From NCBI RefSeq assembly GCF_000607165.1, contig NZ_JFZG01000002.1, positions 62,001-126,000 on the forward strand: DNA of 64,000 nt. The letters are read 5' to 3'. The stretch comes from Ralstonia pickettii. GTDB lineage: Bacteria > Pseudomonadota > Gammaproteobacteria > Burkholderiales > Burkholderiaceae. The notes beneath the pieces were generated by a model. That model was not told the origin of the DNA and did no database searches. It saw nothing but the letters and a program-made list of their open reading frames with translations. This document shows, one piece after another, positions 18,464 through 27,460 of the stretch (the first letter of the stretch is position 1; every line of letters begins with the position of its first letter). Position numbers and translations under genes: made by a program.

Positions 18464-19549
18464 TCATGCGGCGGATTGCGCTTCGCGCTCCAGCAGCGCC
18501 AGCTTGCGCTCCACGCCCCAGCGATAGCCCGAGGTGTTGCCGTCTCGGCGGATCACGCGGTGGCACGGGATGGCCACCGCAATGTGATTGGCCGCACAGG
18601 CCTGCGCCACTGCGCGTACCGCCTTGGGTGCGCCGATGCGCGCGGCAATCTCGGCGTAGCTTGTGGTGCTGCCCGGCGGGACTTCGCGCAGCGCTTGCCA
18701 CACGCGTTCTTGGAACGCAGTGCCGCGCACGTCCAGCGGCAGCTCTAGCCCGATGGATGGCGCTTCGATCAGCCCCACCACGCGAGCCACGAGGTCTTCA
18801 AAGCCCGCATCGCCACCGATGAGTTCGGCCTTCCGGAACGTGTCCTGCAGATCGCGCACGAGGGCGTCGGGGTCGTCGCCCATCAGGATCGCGCAGATGC
18901 CGCGATTGCTCTGCGCCACCAGGATCGAACCGAGCGAGCATTCGCCCACCGCGAAGCGGATCGTCGTTTGGGCGCCGCCTGCGCGGTAGCGGCTGGCTGT
19001 CATGCCGAGCACGTTGTCGGACGCCTCGTAGAAGCGGCTGCTCGCGTTGAACCCGGCGTCGTAAATGGCCTCGGTGACGGTGCTGCCGCGCCCGAGTTGC
19101 GCTCGCAGCTTGCGGGCGCGATGCGCATCGGCGTAGCCCTTGGGCGTGAGGCCCGTGACGCTCTTGAACAGGCGATGGAAGTGATACGGGCTCAGGCCGG
19201 CGTCTTGCGCGAGCGCGTCGAGCGTGGGCGGTGTGTCGGCTGCCTCGATGCGGCGGCAGGCCTGCGCGACAAGCGCGGTTTGCTGCGCGCGCACGGTGGT
19301 CTGATCCGGGGCAGCGCGGCGGCTCGGACGGTAACCGGCGGCTTCTGCGTCGGCAGGCGTGTCGAAGAATTCGACGTTTTCCGGGCGCGGCAGGCGCGAC
19401 GGGCTGCTCGGCTGGCAATACACGCCAGTGGTCTTCACCGCATAGACGAATTGCCCGTCGGCAGAGGCATCGCGCGCCAGCACGCGAGCCCAGCGCGGGT
19501 CGTGTGCAACGAGGGGGTTGTCCGATACGGGGCGGGCGGAGGTTTGCAT
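18464..19549 (-). CDS. ada: Ada-type regulator/O6-methylguanine-DNA methyltransferase with altered zinc site
   Basis: A 361-residue three-part protein: N-terminal Ada domain, AraC-type helix-turn-helix (about residues 90-180, ending FYEASDNVLGMTASRYRAG) and C-terminal methyltransferase with the acceptor cysteine in IPCHRVIRRDG. In the N-domain, FVYAVKTTGVYCQPSSPSR keeps the phosphotriester-accepting cysteine (Cys45, equal to E. coli Cys38), but the three other zinc ligands are Ser49, Ser76 and Ala79. The C-terminal repair activity should be intact. Activation by DNA phosphotriester repair through the usual zinc site is doubtful. Confidence 0.92.
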   Translation of the reverse strand: MQTSARPVSDNPLVAHDPRWARVLARDASADGQFVYAVKTTGVYCQPSSPSRLPRPENVEFFDTPADAEAAGYRPSRRAAPDQTTVRAQQTALVAQACRRIEAADTPPTLDALAQDAGLSPYHFHRLFKSVTGLTPKGYADAHRARKLRAQLGRGSTVTEAIYDAGFNASSRFYEASDNVLGMTASRYRAGGAQTTIRFAVGECSLGSILVAQSNRGICAILMGDDPDALVRDLQDTFRKAELIGGDAGFEDLVARVVGLIEAPSIGLELPLDVRGTAFQERVWQALREVPPGSTTSYAEIAARIGAPKAVRAVAQACAANHIAVAIPCHRVIRRDGNTSGYRWGVERKLALLEREAQSAA

Positions 19550-19602
19550 GGCGTCATCCAGTGGACTGCGATGACTGTACTGTAGGTACGTCCGTCTGGC
19601 CG

Positions 19603-19629
19603 GGCACTCCGGGTCTTGCGGTCAAATTC
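19603..19629. repeat. 27-base repeat, copy 1 (after ccmI)
   Basis: The left part GGCACTCCGG and right part CTTGCGGTCAAATTC are separated by two variable bases. An almost identical copy lies at 32836-32862. Read on the minus strand it begins about 15 bases after the ccmI stop codon. Confidence 0.75.
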
Positions 19630-19644
19630 GAAGCACCGCTCGCG

Positions 19645-20544
19645 TCACTTGCCGCCGGGTGCTTTTTGCTGATCGGCGCGCGCGGCGGCCAAGTTGGCGG
19701 CGATCTGTTTGGCGCCGGCAGATTCGGGCGGCAGCAGCCGGTACAGGTGTTCCCACTGCGCGATTGCATCGCTCACGTCACCACGTTCGACGGCGGCGGA
19801 AGCAGCCAGTGCCAGCGCTTTGGGCTCGTCCGGGTCGGCCTTCAGGGCGAGGCGCACCTGCTCCATGGGCGCACCAGCGAGGGCGCCGCCCTGGGCGGTA
19901 GCGAGTGCGTCGGCGTAATCGGCACGCAGGCTGGCGACGTCGGGGGCAAGGGCCACCGCCTTCGCATAGGCGGCGACGGCGTCGGCGGGGCGCTCCATCG
20001 TGCTGTAGGACCGCGCGAGCAATGCCCAGCCGGGTGCGTCGTCGGGCGTGTCGCGCAGCCGTTGCGCGAGGCTGTTGACCATCGATTCGATCTGCGCGTC
20101 TCCACCGGTGTGATCGCTGCGAGCGGCGGTCATCATGTCGCCCGGCATCCACAGCGAGGCGGGCTTGCCAAGGTGCTGGTAGAGCAGCACGGCGGACGTG
20201 GGCAACGCAGCCAGCAGCACTGCAGCGAGCAGAACGGCGCGGCGGTCGGGGCGCACCTGCGAGGTGCTGGCGGTGTCGGCCGTATCGTCCAGCAACCGCC
20301 GGCCAAGCTCTGCGCGTGCGTGTGCGTGGCCCGCCGCATCGATAGCGCCGGTGCGCAGGTCGGCATCCAACTCGCGCAGCTGGTCTTGGTACCAGCGGAT
20401 CATCTGGCTGCGCGCGGTGGGGCTCTGGATGAACGTATCGCCCACATCGTTGCGCGCGCGTCGCAACAACGGCGTCAGCAGAACCGCCATGGTGACGGCT
20501 GTGAGGGCGGCCGCCAGCAGCCAGAACAAGGTCATCACGGTCAT
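19645..20544 (-). CDS. ccmI: Cytochrome c maturation protein CcmI
   Basis: CcmI holds apocytochrome c for haem ligation. The 299-residue protein has two N-terminal membrane segments (LFWLLAAALTAVTMAVLL and about residues 95-112), between them the RWYQDQLRELDADLRTGAI motif typical of CcmI, and a periplasmic TPR region with repeats near APGWALLARSYSTMERPADA. It is the last gene of the nap-ccm block; its ATG overlaps the ccmH stop. Confidence 0.92.
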   Translation of the reverse strand: MTVMTLFWLLAAALTAVTMAVLLTPLLRRARNDVGDTFIQSPTARSQMIRWYQDQLRELDADLRTGAIDAAGHAHARAELGRRLLDDTADTASTSQVRPDRRAVLLAAVLLAALPTSAVLLYQHLGKPASLWMPGDMMTAARSDHTGGDAQIESMVNSLAQRLRDTPDDAPGWALLARSYSTMERPADAVAAYAKAVALAPDVASLRADYADALATAQGGALAGAPMEQVRLALKADPDEPKALALAASAAVERGDVSDAIAQWEHLYRLLPPESAGAKQIAANLAAARADQQKAPGGK

Positions 20545-21017
20545 GGGCGGGGGTCTTCCGGTGGCGACCCTGCAAGCAGGGCGGCGAGGCGCGCTTGCGC
20601 GTCAGCGTCCATCTCGGCAGGGGGCGCCTTCTGCTGTTTGCGGGACGACACGATGCCGAATACCACCGCCATCAGCAACAGTGCTGGGCCGAACCACAGC
20701 AGATAGGTCAGCGGCTTGACGGGCGGCCGGTACAGGACGAAATCGCCATAGCGCTGCACGAGGTAGTCCTTTACGGCGGCCTCGGTGGCGCCGGCACGGA
20801 GTTGTTCTCGAATCTGGCGGCGCAAGTCGACGGCCAGGTCGGCGTTGGAATCGGCGAGGGTCTGGTTCTGGCACACGAGGCAGCGCAGTTGCTCCGACAG
20901 CGCGTGGACACGGGTGTCGAGATCGACGTCCGCCGCTGCGGCATAGGCGGGCATTTGCAACGCGAACGCCGCGACGCCTGCTATAACGAGCGCGGCCAGG
21001 CGCTTATGCATGATCAC
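20541..21017 (-). CDS. ccmH: Cytochrome c maturation protein CcmH
   Basis: A 158-residue membrane-anchored thioredoxin-like protein of the haem ligation complex. An N-terminal signal is followed by the redox motif LRCLVCQNQTLADSNADLA with Cys46 and Cys49, RRQIREQLRAGATEAAVKDYLVQRYGDFVLYRPP, and a C-terminal membrane anchor. It reduces apocytochrome cysteines together with CcmG. It overlaps both neighbours. Confidence 0.95.
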   Translation of the reverse strand: MIMHKRLAALVIAGVAAFALQMPAYAAAADVDLDTRVHALSEQLRCLVCQNQTLADSNADLAVDLRRQIREQLRAGATEAAVKDYLVQRYGDFVLYRPPVKPLTYLLWFGPALLLMAVVFGIVSSRKQQKAPPAEMDADAQARLAALLAGSPPEDPRP

Positions 21018-21546
21018 CTTCCTGCTCCAGTTGCTGCAGAAGCGGCACGATCTTGCGTTCCATCGACTCGGCCGTCACGGGGCCGACCTGCCTGTAGCGG
21101 ATCACGCCGGCGCGATCGATGACGAAGGTCTCCGGCACGCCGTAGACGCCGTAGTCGATGCCGACCTTGCCGTCTGCGTCGATGAGTGACGCGACATACG
21201 GATCGCCCATGTGTTTGAGCCACGCGCGTGCAGCGTCGGCGTCGTCCTTGTAGTTCAGCCCGTAGATCGGCACGGAGGATTGCTTGGCGAACGCGTTCAG
21301 CACGGTGTGCTCTGCGCGGCAGGCGGTGCACCACGACGCCCAGACGTTGAGCATCCACACCTTGCCGCGCAGGTCTTGCGGCGTGATCGGGCCGGCAGTC
21401 GATTCCAGTGCCGTCAGCTTGAACGCCGGGGCGGGCTTGCCGACCAGCGGCGAGGGCAGTTCACGCGGGTCACGCGACAGCCCCGCCGCCAGCGCAATCA
21501 CCAGAACGAAGAACGCTGCCAGCGGCAGCACGTAGCGCAGCTTCAC
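21004..21546 (-). CDS. ccmG: Thiol:disulfide interchange protein CcmG (DsbE)
   Basis: A 180-residue periplasmic thioredoxin with an N-terminal membrane anchor (YVLPLAAFFVLVIALAAGL), active site WASWCTACRAEH (Cys73, Cys76) and cis-Pro loop GVPETFVID. CcmG keeps apocytochrome thiols reduced for haem attachment. The GTG start at 21546 overlaps the ccmF stop by four bases (GTGA), which fits the tight coupling of the operon; the longer upstream frame is not needed. Confidence 0.93.
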   Translation of the reverse strand: MKLRYVLPLAAFFVLVIALAAGLSRDPRELPSPLVGKPAPAFKLTALESTAGPITPQDLRGKVWMLNVWASWCTACRAEHTVLNAFAKQSSVPIYGLNYKDDADAARAWLKHMGDPYVASLIDADGKVGIDYGVYGVPETFVIDRAGVIRYRQVGPVTAESMERKIVPLLQQLEQEGDHA

Positions 21547-23561
21547 CGTGGCTCCTCGGTCGCCGGTATCGCCAGTGATGGGCCGGCCAGTGCAGCGTCG
21601 GGTGTGGTGCGCGGCGCTGTGGAGCGGCGGCGCAGCCGGTAGCGGCGATCGCACACCGCCAGCAGGCCGCCCAGCACCATCAGCACACAGCCGCCCCAGA
21701 TCCAGCTGACGAAGGGCTTGATGTAGATGCGCATAGCCCAGTTGTCTTGTCCGAGTGATTCGCCCAGCGCGACATAAAGGTCTCGTGTGATGCCGGTGTC
21801 GATGGCGACTTCGGTCGTGGGGGTTTCCTGGCTGCGGTACAGGCGCCGCTCGGGCAGCAGCGTGGCCACCGGTTTGCCGTTGTGGCTGACTTCGACGTGG
21901 CCACGCAAGACGTCGTAATTCGGGCCCTGCGCCGGCGCAACGTTGGTGAGGTGGAACATGTAGCCACCCACCTCAACTGTGCCGCCCACGCGCACCGGCA
22001 GCTCGCGTAGCGTCTCCTGGCTGAGCACCAGCGTGACGCCTGCGATGAACACCCCCACCCCTGCGTGCGCTACCAGCATGCCGAAGTAGCTCGGCGGCAA
22101 CTGTCGCAGCGTCATCAGTCGATTGCCGGGCTGGCGAAGTTTTTCGGCCAGACTGGCCAGCGCACTCGCAAGACACCATGCGGCCAGCGTCAGCCCCAGG
22201 CCCGCCAGCGCGGACGTTCCATAAAACACCGCCAGCCCAAGTCCCACGGCAACACTAGCCGCCGCCGCCCAGCGCAGCCGCACGGCCATCGACGGCAGCG
22301 CGCCGTGACGCCAGCGCGCCAGTGGCGCCGCGCCCATCAGCAGCACCGCAGGAGACATCAGCGGCACAAAGACTTGCTCGAAATACGCCGGACCGACCGA
22401 AATCTTGCCCAGCTGCAGCACATCCAGCACCAGCGGATAAAGCGTGCCAAGCAGCACCGTGGCGGCAGCCACCGCGAGGAGCACGTTGTTGGCCAGCAGA
22501 AACGATTCACGCGCGAACAACGAGAACGTCGCACCTTCCGAGGCGCCGCTGGACAACCGCTTTGCGCGCCACGCAAACAGAGCCAGCGCACCGCCCGTCA
22601 CGATGCCCAGCAACGCCAGGATGAACAGACCGCGCTTTGGGTCCACCGCAAAAGCATGCACTGACGTCAGCACGCCCGAACGGACGAGGAACGTGCCGAG
22701 CAGGCTCAACGAGAACGTGAAGATGGCGAGCAGCGCCGTCCACGCGCGGAACACGCCGCGCTTCTCCGTCACCGCCAGTGAATGGATCAGCGCCGTGCCT
22801 GCCAGCCACGGCATGAACGAGGCATTTTCGACCGGGTCCCAGAACCACCAGCCGCCCCAGCCGAGTTCGTAGTACGCCCAGGCGCTGCCGAGCATGATGC
22901 CGGTCGTCAGGCATGCCCAGGCGGCGGTTGTCCAGGGCCGAGACCAGCGCGCCCAAGTGGCATCGAGCCGACCCGACAGGAGCGCGGCCATCGCAAACGA
23001 AAACGCCACCGCAAAGCCCACGTAACCCATGTAGAGCATGGGCGGATGCGACACCATGCCGGGGTCCTGCAGCAGCGGGTTGAGGTCGCGCCCTTCCATG
23101 GCCGGCGGCAACAGGCGCAGGAACGGGTTGGACACCAACAGCAGGAAAAGCAGCAGCCCCGTGCTGATCGCGCCCATCACGCCCAGTACGCGCGCCACGA
23201 CGGGCAACGGCAGTTGTCGGCTGAACAACGACACGGCCAGCGACCACAGCGCCAGCATCGTCGTCCACAGCAACATCGATCCCTCGTGGCCGCCCCACAC
23301 TGCGGCCACGCGATAGGGCAGCGGCAGCGCGCTGTTCGAGTTGGCGGCGACATAGAGCACGCTGAAGTCGTTGCTGACGAAAGCCCACGTCAGCGCGCTG
23401 TACGCCAGCAGCACCAGCGCGCACTGCATGCGCGCAGCGGGACGCGCCACGGCCATCCAGCGCTCGTTGTCGCGCGCCGCGCCAACCAGCGGCAGCACGG
23501 ATTGCATGACAGCAGTCAGCAACGCCAGGATCAACGCGAAGTGGCCCAGCTCGGCAATCAT
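21543..23561 (-). CDS. ccmF: Haem lyase subunit CcmF
   Basis: A 672-residue polytopic membrane protein with about 13-15 helices. The tryptophan-rich haem-handling signature [15 protein letters not shown] and the [15 protein letters not shown] region with conserved histidines identify CcmF. It attaches haem delivered by CcmE to apocytochromes in the periplasm. It overlaps ccmE upstream by four bases. Confidence 0.97.
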   Translation of the reverse strand: MIAELGHFALILALLTAVMQSVLPLVGAARDNERWMAVARPAARMQCALVLLAYSALTWAFVSNDFSVLYVAANSNSALPLPYRVAAVWGGHEGSMLLWTTMLALWSLAVSLFSRQLPLPVVARVLGVMGAISTGLLLFLLLVSNPFLRLLPPAMEGRDLNPLLQDPGMVSHPPMLYMGYVGFAVAFSFAMAALLSGRLDATWARWSRPWTTAAWACLTTGIMLGSAWAYYELGWGGWWFWDPVENASFMPWLAGTALIHSLAVTEKRGVFRAWTALLAIFTFSLSLLGTFLVRSGVLTSVHAFAVDPKRGLFILALLGIVTGGALALFAWRAKRLSSGASEGATFSLFARESFLLANNVLLAVAAATVLLGTLYPLVLDVLQLGKISVGPAYFEQVFVPLMSPAVLLMGAAPLARWRHGALPSMAVRLRWAAAASVAVGLGLAVFYGTSALAGLGLTLAAWCLASALASLAEKLRQPGNRLMTLRQLPPSYFGMLVAHAGVGVFIAGVTLVLSQETLRELPVRVGGTVEVGGYMFHLTNVAPAQGPNYDVLRGHVEVSHNGKPVATLLPERRLYRSQETPTTEVAIDTGITRDLYVALGESLGQDNWAMRIYIKPFVSWIWGGCVLMVLGGLLAVCDRRYRLRRRSTAPRTTPDAALAGPSLAIPATEEPR

Positions 23562-24028
23562 CGCGACGCGCTCCGGGCAGATTCCTTCGCCATTTGTTCG
23601 TTGACTTGCGCGGCGCGGCGTAAGGCATCAGCGGCTTCGGGCGGCATGTAATTTTCGTCGTGCTTGGCGAGCACCTCATTGGCGACGAAGACACCATCCT
23701 CGCCAAGCCGCCCGCGCGCGACCACGCCCTTGCCTTCGCGGAACAGGTCTGGCAGCAAGCCGTGGTAGACGACCGGCACACCGCGCGCTGTGTCGGTGAC
23801 GATAAAGCGGATGGTCATGCCGTCACGTTCGCGTTGGATGGAGCCGCGTTCGACCAGGCCACCCAGTCGAAAGACCTGTGCAACAGGCGCTTCCTTGGCG
23901 GCGATCTGGCTTGGGCTGAAGAAGAACACCAGATTGGAGCGGAACGCATTCAGCGTGAGGGCGGTAGCCGCACCCGCGCACACCAGCGCGGCGAGCAGGA
24001 TGCCGAGGCGGCGTTGTCTGCGTGTCAT
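23558..24028 (-). CDS. ccmE: Haem chaperone CcmE
   Basis: A 156-residue periplasmic haem carrier with one N-terminal membrane anchor ([19 protein letters not shown]) and the haem-binding His123 in [12 protein letters not shown], where haem attaches covalently. It receives haem from CcmABCD and hands it to CcmF. The start overlaps the ccmD stop. Confidence 0.96.
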   Translation of the reverse strand: MTRRQRRLGILLAALVCAGAATALTLNAFRSNLVFFFSPSQIAAKEAPVAQVFRLGGLVERGSIQRERDGMTIRFIVTDTARGVPVVYHGLLPDLFREGKGVVARGRLGEDGVFVANEVLAKHDENYMPPEAADALRRAAQVNEQMAKESARSASR

Positions 24029-24177
24029 TGGTCGCTGCCGTCAGGATGCGAGTGATGGGTGCGATTGGCTGCGTGCCAGCGGCGAGCGAGCAGCAGCAAC
24101 TCGGCCGCGATGCAGATGGCGGCCACGGCAAACGCGCCCGCAATATAGTCGACGTGGTTGACGGAGAACTGGCTCAT
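24025..24177 (-). CDS. ccmD: Haem exporter accessory protein CcmD
   Basis: A short gene of 50 residues read directly from the minus strand: one membrane helix ([20 protein letters not shown]) after a short N-terminus [10 protein letters not shown], then a charged tail ([12 protein letters not shown]). Size, topology and position between ccmC and ccmE, with four-base overlaps at both ends, identify CcmD, which links CcmE to the CcmABC complex. Confidence 0.9.
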   Translation of the reverse strand: MSQFSVNHVDYIAGAFAVAAICIAAELLLLARRWHAANRTHHSHPDGSDQ

Positions 24178-24959
24178 GCCGGCGTGCTCAGATTGTGGTT
24201 ATCGTCGGCGCGCTCGCGCATGATGCAACGCACGCGAATCAGCGCCACGCAGATGCTGTACATCCAGCACGCGAGCGTCATCAGCAACATGCCGAGCAGC
24301 ATCGTCATCGCCATGGACGGAGCCGCCGTCAGGCTGATGGACGCGCCCTGATGCAGCGTGTTCCACCACTGCACCGAGAAATAGATCACGGGGATGTTGA
24401 CCACGCCCACCACGGCAAGCACGGCACAGGCGCGTTCGGCGCGGCGCGGGTCTTCAATGGCGCTCTCCAGCGCGATGAAGCCGAGGTACAGAAACAGCAG
24501 TAGCAACTCCGACGTCAGCCGCGCATCCCACACCCACCACGTGCCCCACGTTGGCTTGCCCCACAGCGCGCCTGTCCACAGCGCAATGGCGGTGAACAGC
24601 GCGCCGGTGGGCGCCAGCGCCGAGGCCATCATCGACGAAAGCCGCGTGCGCAGCACCAGCGCCAGCGCGCAATAGCCGGCCATCACCAGATAGATGAACA
24701 TCGACATCCATGCAGCCGGCACGTGCAGGAAGATGATCCGGTAGACCTCGCCCTGTTGCGCATCGGTTGGCGCCACAACAAAACCGACGTAGAGGCCGGC
24801 GACGAGGAACAGGAGTGCGGCCACACCAAACCACGGCGCCAACTTGCGCGCGAGCGGATCAAACCGCACGGGCGACGCATACGCGAGCCAGTTCCAGCGT
24901 CGGAAAACAGGTTGGCGCGCAGCGATGGAGGTGCTGTGGAGTCCGGAGCGGTTCGTCAT
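24174..24959 (-). CDS. ccmC: Haem exporter protein CcmC
   Basis: A 261-residue membrane protein with six helices and the tryptophan-rich motif WGTWWVWDARLTSELLLLF between conserved histidines (IIFLHVPAAWMS, WWNTLHQG). CcmC loads haem on CcmE. The start at 24959 (MTNRSGLHS) is 5 bases beyond the ccmB stop and gives an ordinary family length; the open frame extending further upstream overlaps ccmB and is discarded. Confidence 0.95.
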   Translation of the reverse strand: MTNRSGLHSTSIAARQPVFRRWNWLAYASPVRFDPLARKLAPWFGVAALLFLVAGLYVGFVVAPTDAQQGEVYRIIFLHVPAAWMSMFIYLVMAGYCALALVLRTRLSSMMASALAPTGALFTAIALWTGALWGKPTWGTWWVWDARLTSELLLLFLYLGFIALESAIEDPRRAERACAVLAVVGVVNIPVIYFSVQWWNTLHQGASISLTAAPSMAMTMLLGMLLMTLACWMYSICVALIRVRCIMRERADDNHNLSTPA

Positions 24960-24963
24960 CGGG

Positions 24964-25632
24964 TCATTCCACGGCAATGCGCAGCCCGGCGGCGGCAGCC
25001 AGCGGGCAGACAAACAGCGATAGCGCCAGGCAAGCGCCCAGCAGCGAGAAATGCGGCATGACATCAAGCCCCGCATCGGCCGCCGAACCCGCGCCCGCAC
25101 CAAACACAAGCACGGGCACACACAACGGCAGGACGAGGATGCACAGCAGCGCTGCGCCATTGCGCACGCCCAGCGTGAGCGCTGCACCAACGGCGCCGAT
25201 CAGCGCAATGGCAGGCGTGCCGATCAGCAGCGTGGCTGTCAGCAGCAGCGTTGCATGCAGCGGCAGGCTGTACTGCTGGGCCAGGATGGGCGTCAGCAGC
25301 AGCAACGGCAAGCCGCTCGCGAGCCAGTGCGCGGCAATCTTCGTCAGCACAATCAAGGCAAGCGGGTGTGGCGACAACAGCAATTGATCGAGGCTGCCAT
25401 CAGCGTGCTCCTGCGCAAACAATCGAGAGAGCGAGAGCATCGACGCCAGCAGCGCCGCGACCCACAGGATGCCCGGCGCAAGCATGCGCAACTGTTGCGG
25501 GTCGGGGCCGATGGCCAGGGGGAAGAGGCTCGCCGCAATGACGTAGAACACCACGCCACCGACGAGGTTGCCGCGCCGCCGCCATGACAGCGCCAGATCG
25601 TGCCGCAGGATGGCCATCAGCATCGGCTTCAT
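24964..25632 (-). CDS. ccmB: Haem exporter protein CcmB
   Basis: A 222-residue ABC permease subunit with six predicted membrane helices. The N-terminal LRHDLALSWRRRGNLVGGVVF and SLSRLFAQEHADGSLDQLLL are family signatures. With CcmA it forms the ATPase that frees haem-loaded CcmE. The start at 25632 overlaps ccmA by four bases. Confidence 0.95.
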   Translation of the reverse strand: MKPMLMAILRHDLALSWRRRGNLVGGVVFYVIAASLFPLAIGPDPQQLRMLAPGILWVAALLASMLSLSRLFAQEHADGSLDQLLLSPHPLALIVLTKIAAHWLASGLPLLLLTPILAQQYSLPLHATLLLTATLLIGTPAIALIGAVGAALTLGVRNGAALLCILVLPLCVPVLVFGAGAGSAADAGLDVMPHFSLLGACLALSLFVCPLAAAAGLRIAVE

Positions 25633-26261
25633 GCGGTGCCCCCAAGCCGAAGCACGCGATTTGCCCCGTGCGGACGCGACAGCAACTGATGCGTGGCCAT
25701 GATTGCCATGCCGCCTGCACGCAGGTGCGCATCGAGCTGTGCTGTGAAGAGGTCGGCTGCGCGGTCGTCGAGCGAGGCGATCGGTTCGTCGAGCAGCCAC
25801 AGTGCGCGCCGCGCGAGCAGTAAGCGCGCCAGCGCCACTCGCCGACGCTGGCCTTGCGAAAGCTTGCGCACGGGCGTGGCGGCCAGCTTGCCGAGTTCGA
25901 GCGCTTCCAGCGCTTGGCCGACGCAAAACGGCTCGGATGCCGAATCGTGCGATCCGGCCAGTTGCATGGCCAGACGCAGGCTCTCCGTCACAGTGAGATC
26001 TGGGTCGATGCCGTTGGTGTGGCCAACGTAGCAAAGCGCATTGAGGAAGGCGGGGTCGCCGCTGCGTACGGGCGCACCATGCCACGTGAGCGCACCGCTT
26101 GCCGGTGCCAGAAGGCCGCAGAGCACGCGCAGCAGGGTGGTCTTGCCGCTGCCGTTCGCGCCCGTTACCTGCACCAGCTCGCCCGCCGACACCGAGAGGT
26201 CCAGCTCGCGGAAGATCCGACGGCCGGCGCGCGAAAACGTCAATTGGCTGGCAACAAGCAC
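25629..26261 (-). CDS. ccmA: Haem exporter ATP-binding protein CcmA
   Basis: A 210-residue ABC ATPase: Walker A TGANGSGKTTLLRVL, signature LSQGQRRRVALARL, Walker B LWLLDEPIASLD and switch region MATHQLLS. The gene starts 55 bases after napC in the same direction, so the ccm genes are probably read through from the nap promoter. Confidence 0.95.
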   Translation of the reverse strand: MLVASQLTFSRAGRRIFRELDLSVSAGELVQVTGANGSGKTTLLRVLCGLLAPASGALTWHGAPVRSGDPAFLNALCYVGHTNGIDPDLTVTESLRLAMQLAGSHDSASEPFCVGQALEALELGKLAATPVRKLSQGQRRRVALARLLLARRALWLLDEPIASLDDRAADLFTAQLDAHLRAGGMAIMATHQLLSRPHGANRVLRLGGTA

Positions 26262-26316
26262 GGCATTGGGGGGCTGAGTGAAACGGGGTCTAGCGCCGGC
26301 AGCACGTTCACGTGCT

Positions 26317-26904
26317 TTACTCGGTCTTCATCTTCGACATGTCGGGCAGATGGTGCGCAATACCCTTGTGGCAGTCGATACAGGTTTTCTCTTTGCTGCC
26401 CAGATATTGGGCGTGCATGGCCGACGCGCGCGGGCTTTGCCGCGTGAAGTCCATCGAGTCGTAGTTGTGACAGTTACGGCATTCCAATGAATCGTTGGCC
26501 TTGAGTCGATCCCATTCGTGCTGGGCCAGCTCAAGCCGGTGCGCCTCGAATTTCTCGCGCGTGTCGATCGTGCCGAAAATCTTGCCCCACACTTCCTTGG
26601 ATGCCTGCATCTTCCGTGCAATCTTGTTCGTCCAGGCGTGCGGAACGTGACAGTTGGAGCAGATGGCGCGCACACCGCTGCGGTTGGTGTAGTGGATCGT
26701 GCTCTGTAGCTCTTGATATACGTTGTCGTGCATTTCGTGGCAACCCGTGCAGAACGCCTCGGTGTTGGTCACTTCCATCGCGGTGTTGAACGCACCCCAG
26801 AACACCACGCCGGCAACAAAGCCGCCCAACGTCAGAAAGCCCAGGCTGAAATACGCGCTGGGCCGGTTGATGGTGCGCCAGTAGCGCTTGATCAGGTCGA
26901 ACAT
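26317..26904 (-). CDS. napC: Tetrahaem cytochrome c NapC
   Basis: A 195-residue membrane-anchored quinol dehydrogenase with an N-terminal helix ([20 protein letters not shown]) and four haem sites: CTGCH, CSNCH, CRNCH and CIDCH. It passes electrons from the quinol pool to the NapAB nitrate reductase in the periplasm. It depends on the Ccm machinery encoded immediately downstream. Confidence 0.96.
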   Translation of the reverse strand: MFDLIKRYWRTINRPSAYFSLGFLTLGGFVAGVVFWGAFNTAMEVTNTEAFCTGCHEMHDNVYQELQSTIHYTNRSGVRAICSNCHVPHAWTNKIARKMQASKEVWGKIFGTIDTREKFEAHRLELAQHEWDRLKANDSLECRNCHNYDSMDFTRQSPRASAMHAQYLGSKEKTCIDCHKGIAHHLPDMSKMKTE

Positions 26905-26916
26905 GGCTGCACCGCC

Positions 26917-27420
26917 TCAGTTCTTGCCAACGCTCTTGCCATCAGGCTTGCGTTTGAGCAGTTCATCGACATCGACAAACGTATTGGTGATAAGCGGCTT
27001 GGCGTCGGCCTGCGGCACGTGGCATTGCGTGCAGAAGAATCGGCGCGGCGAAACGTCGGCCAGTTGATGGCCATCGCGGTCAACGTAGTGCGTGGGGCTG
27101 ATCGCAATAGCGCGCATCTCTTCGGCCTTCGTACGCGCATGGCAGGACAGACAACCGTTGTGGTCCTTGTTGATCTGATACATGTACGTCCCGTCGATCT
27201 TGTGCGGAATCGTCGGCGGTTGCCCGGTGTAGTTGCGCTCGCGGCGCACGTCCCTGTTCTCGGTGGGATACAGGATCGGCGGTGTCGATTCGGCGGTGAT
27301 CGGCGTCGAGCCGCGCATGGCGTCGACCACGCCTTGAGCCTGCGCGGGCAAGTTGGCAAGGGTCGCCAGCAACAGCGCGCAGATGGCGGCTGGCAGTCCC
27401 AAGAGTCGGCTGAGCTTCAT
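26917..27420 (-). CDS. napB: Dihaem cytochrome c NapB
   Basis: A 167-residue periplasmic small subunit of nitrate reductase. It has a signal peptide (MKLSRLLGLPAAICALLLAT...QAQG), two haem sites CLSCH and CTQCH, and NapB-type flanks such as PPTIPHKIDGTYMYQINKDH and PRRFFCTQCHVPQADAKPL. It transfers electrons from NapC to NapA. Confidence 0.96.
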   Translation of the reverse strand: MKLSRLLGLPAAICALLLATLANLPAQAQGVVDAMRGSTPITAESTPPILYPTENRDVRRERNYTGQPPTIPHKIDGTYMYQINKDHNGCLSCHARTKAEEMRAIAISPTHYVDRDGHQLADVSPRRFFCTQCHVPQADAKPLITNTFVDVDELLKRKPDGKSVGKN

Positions 27421-27460
27421 GACATTTTCCTGTTGCGCGTGTGTCGTCTGCCCGTGCTCG

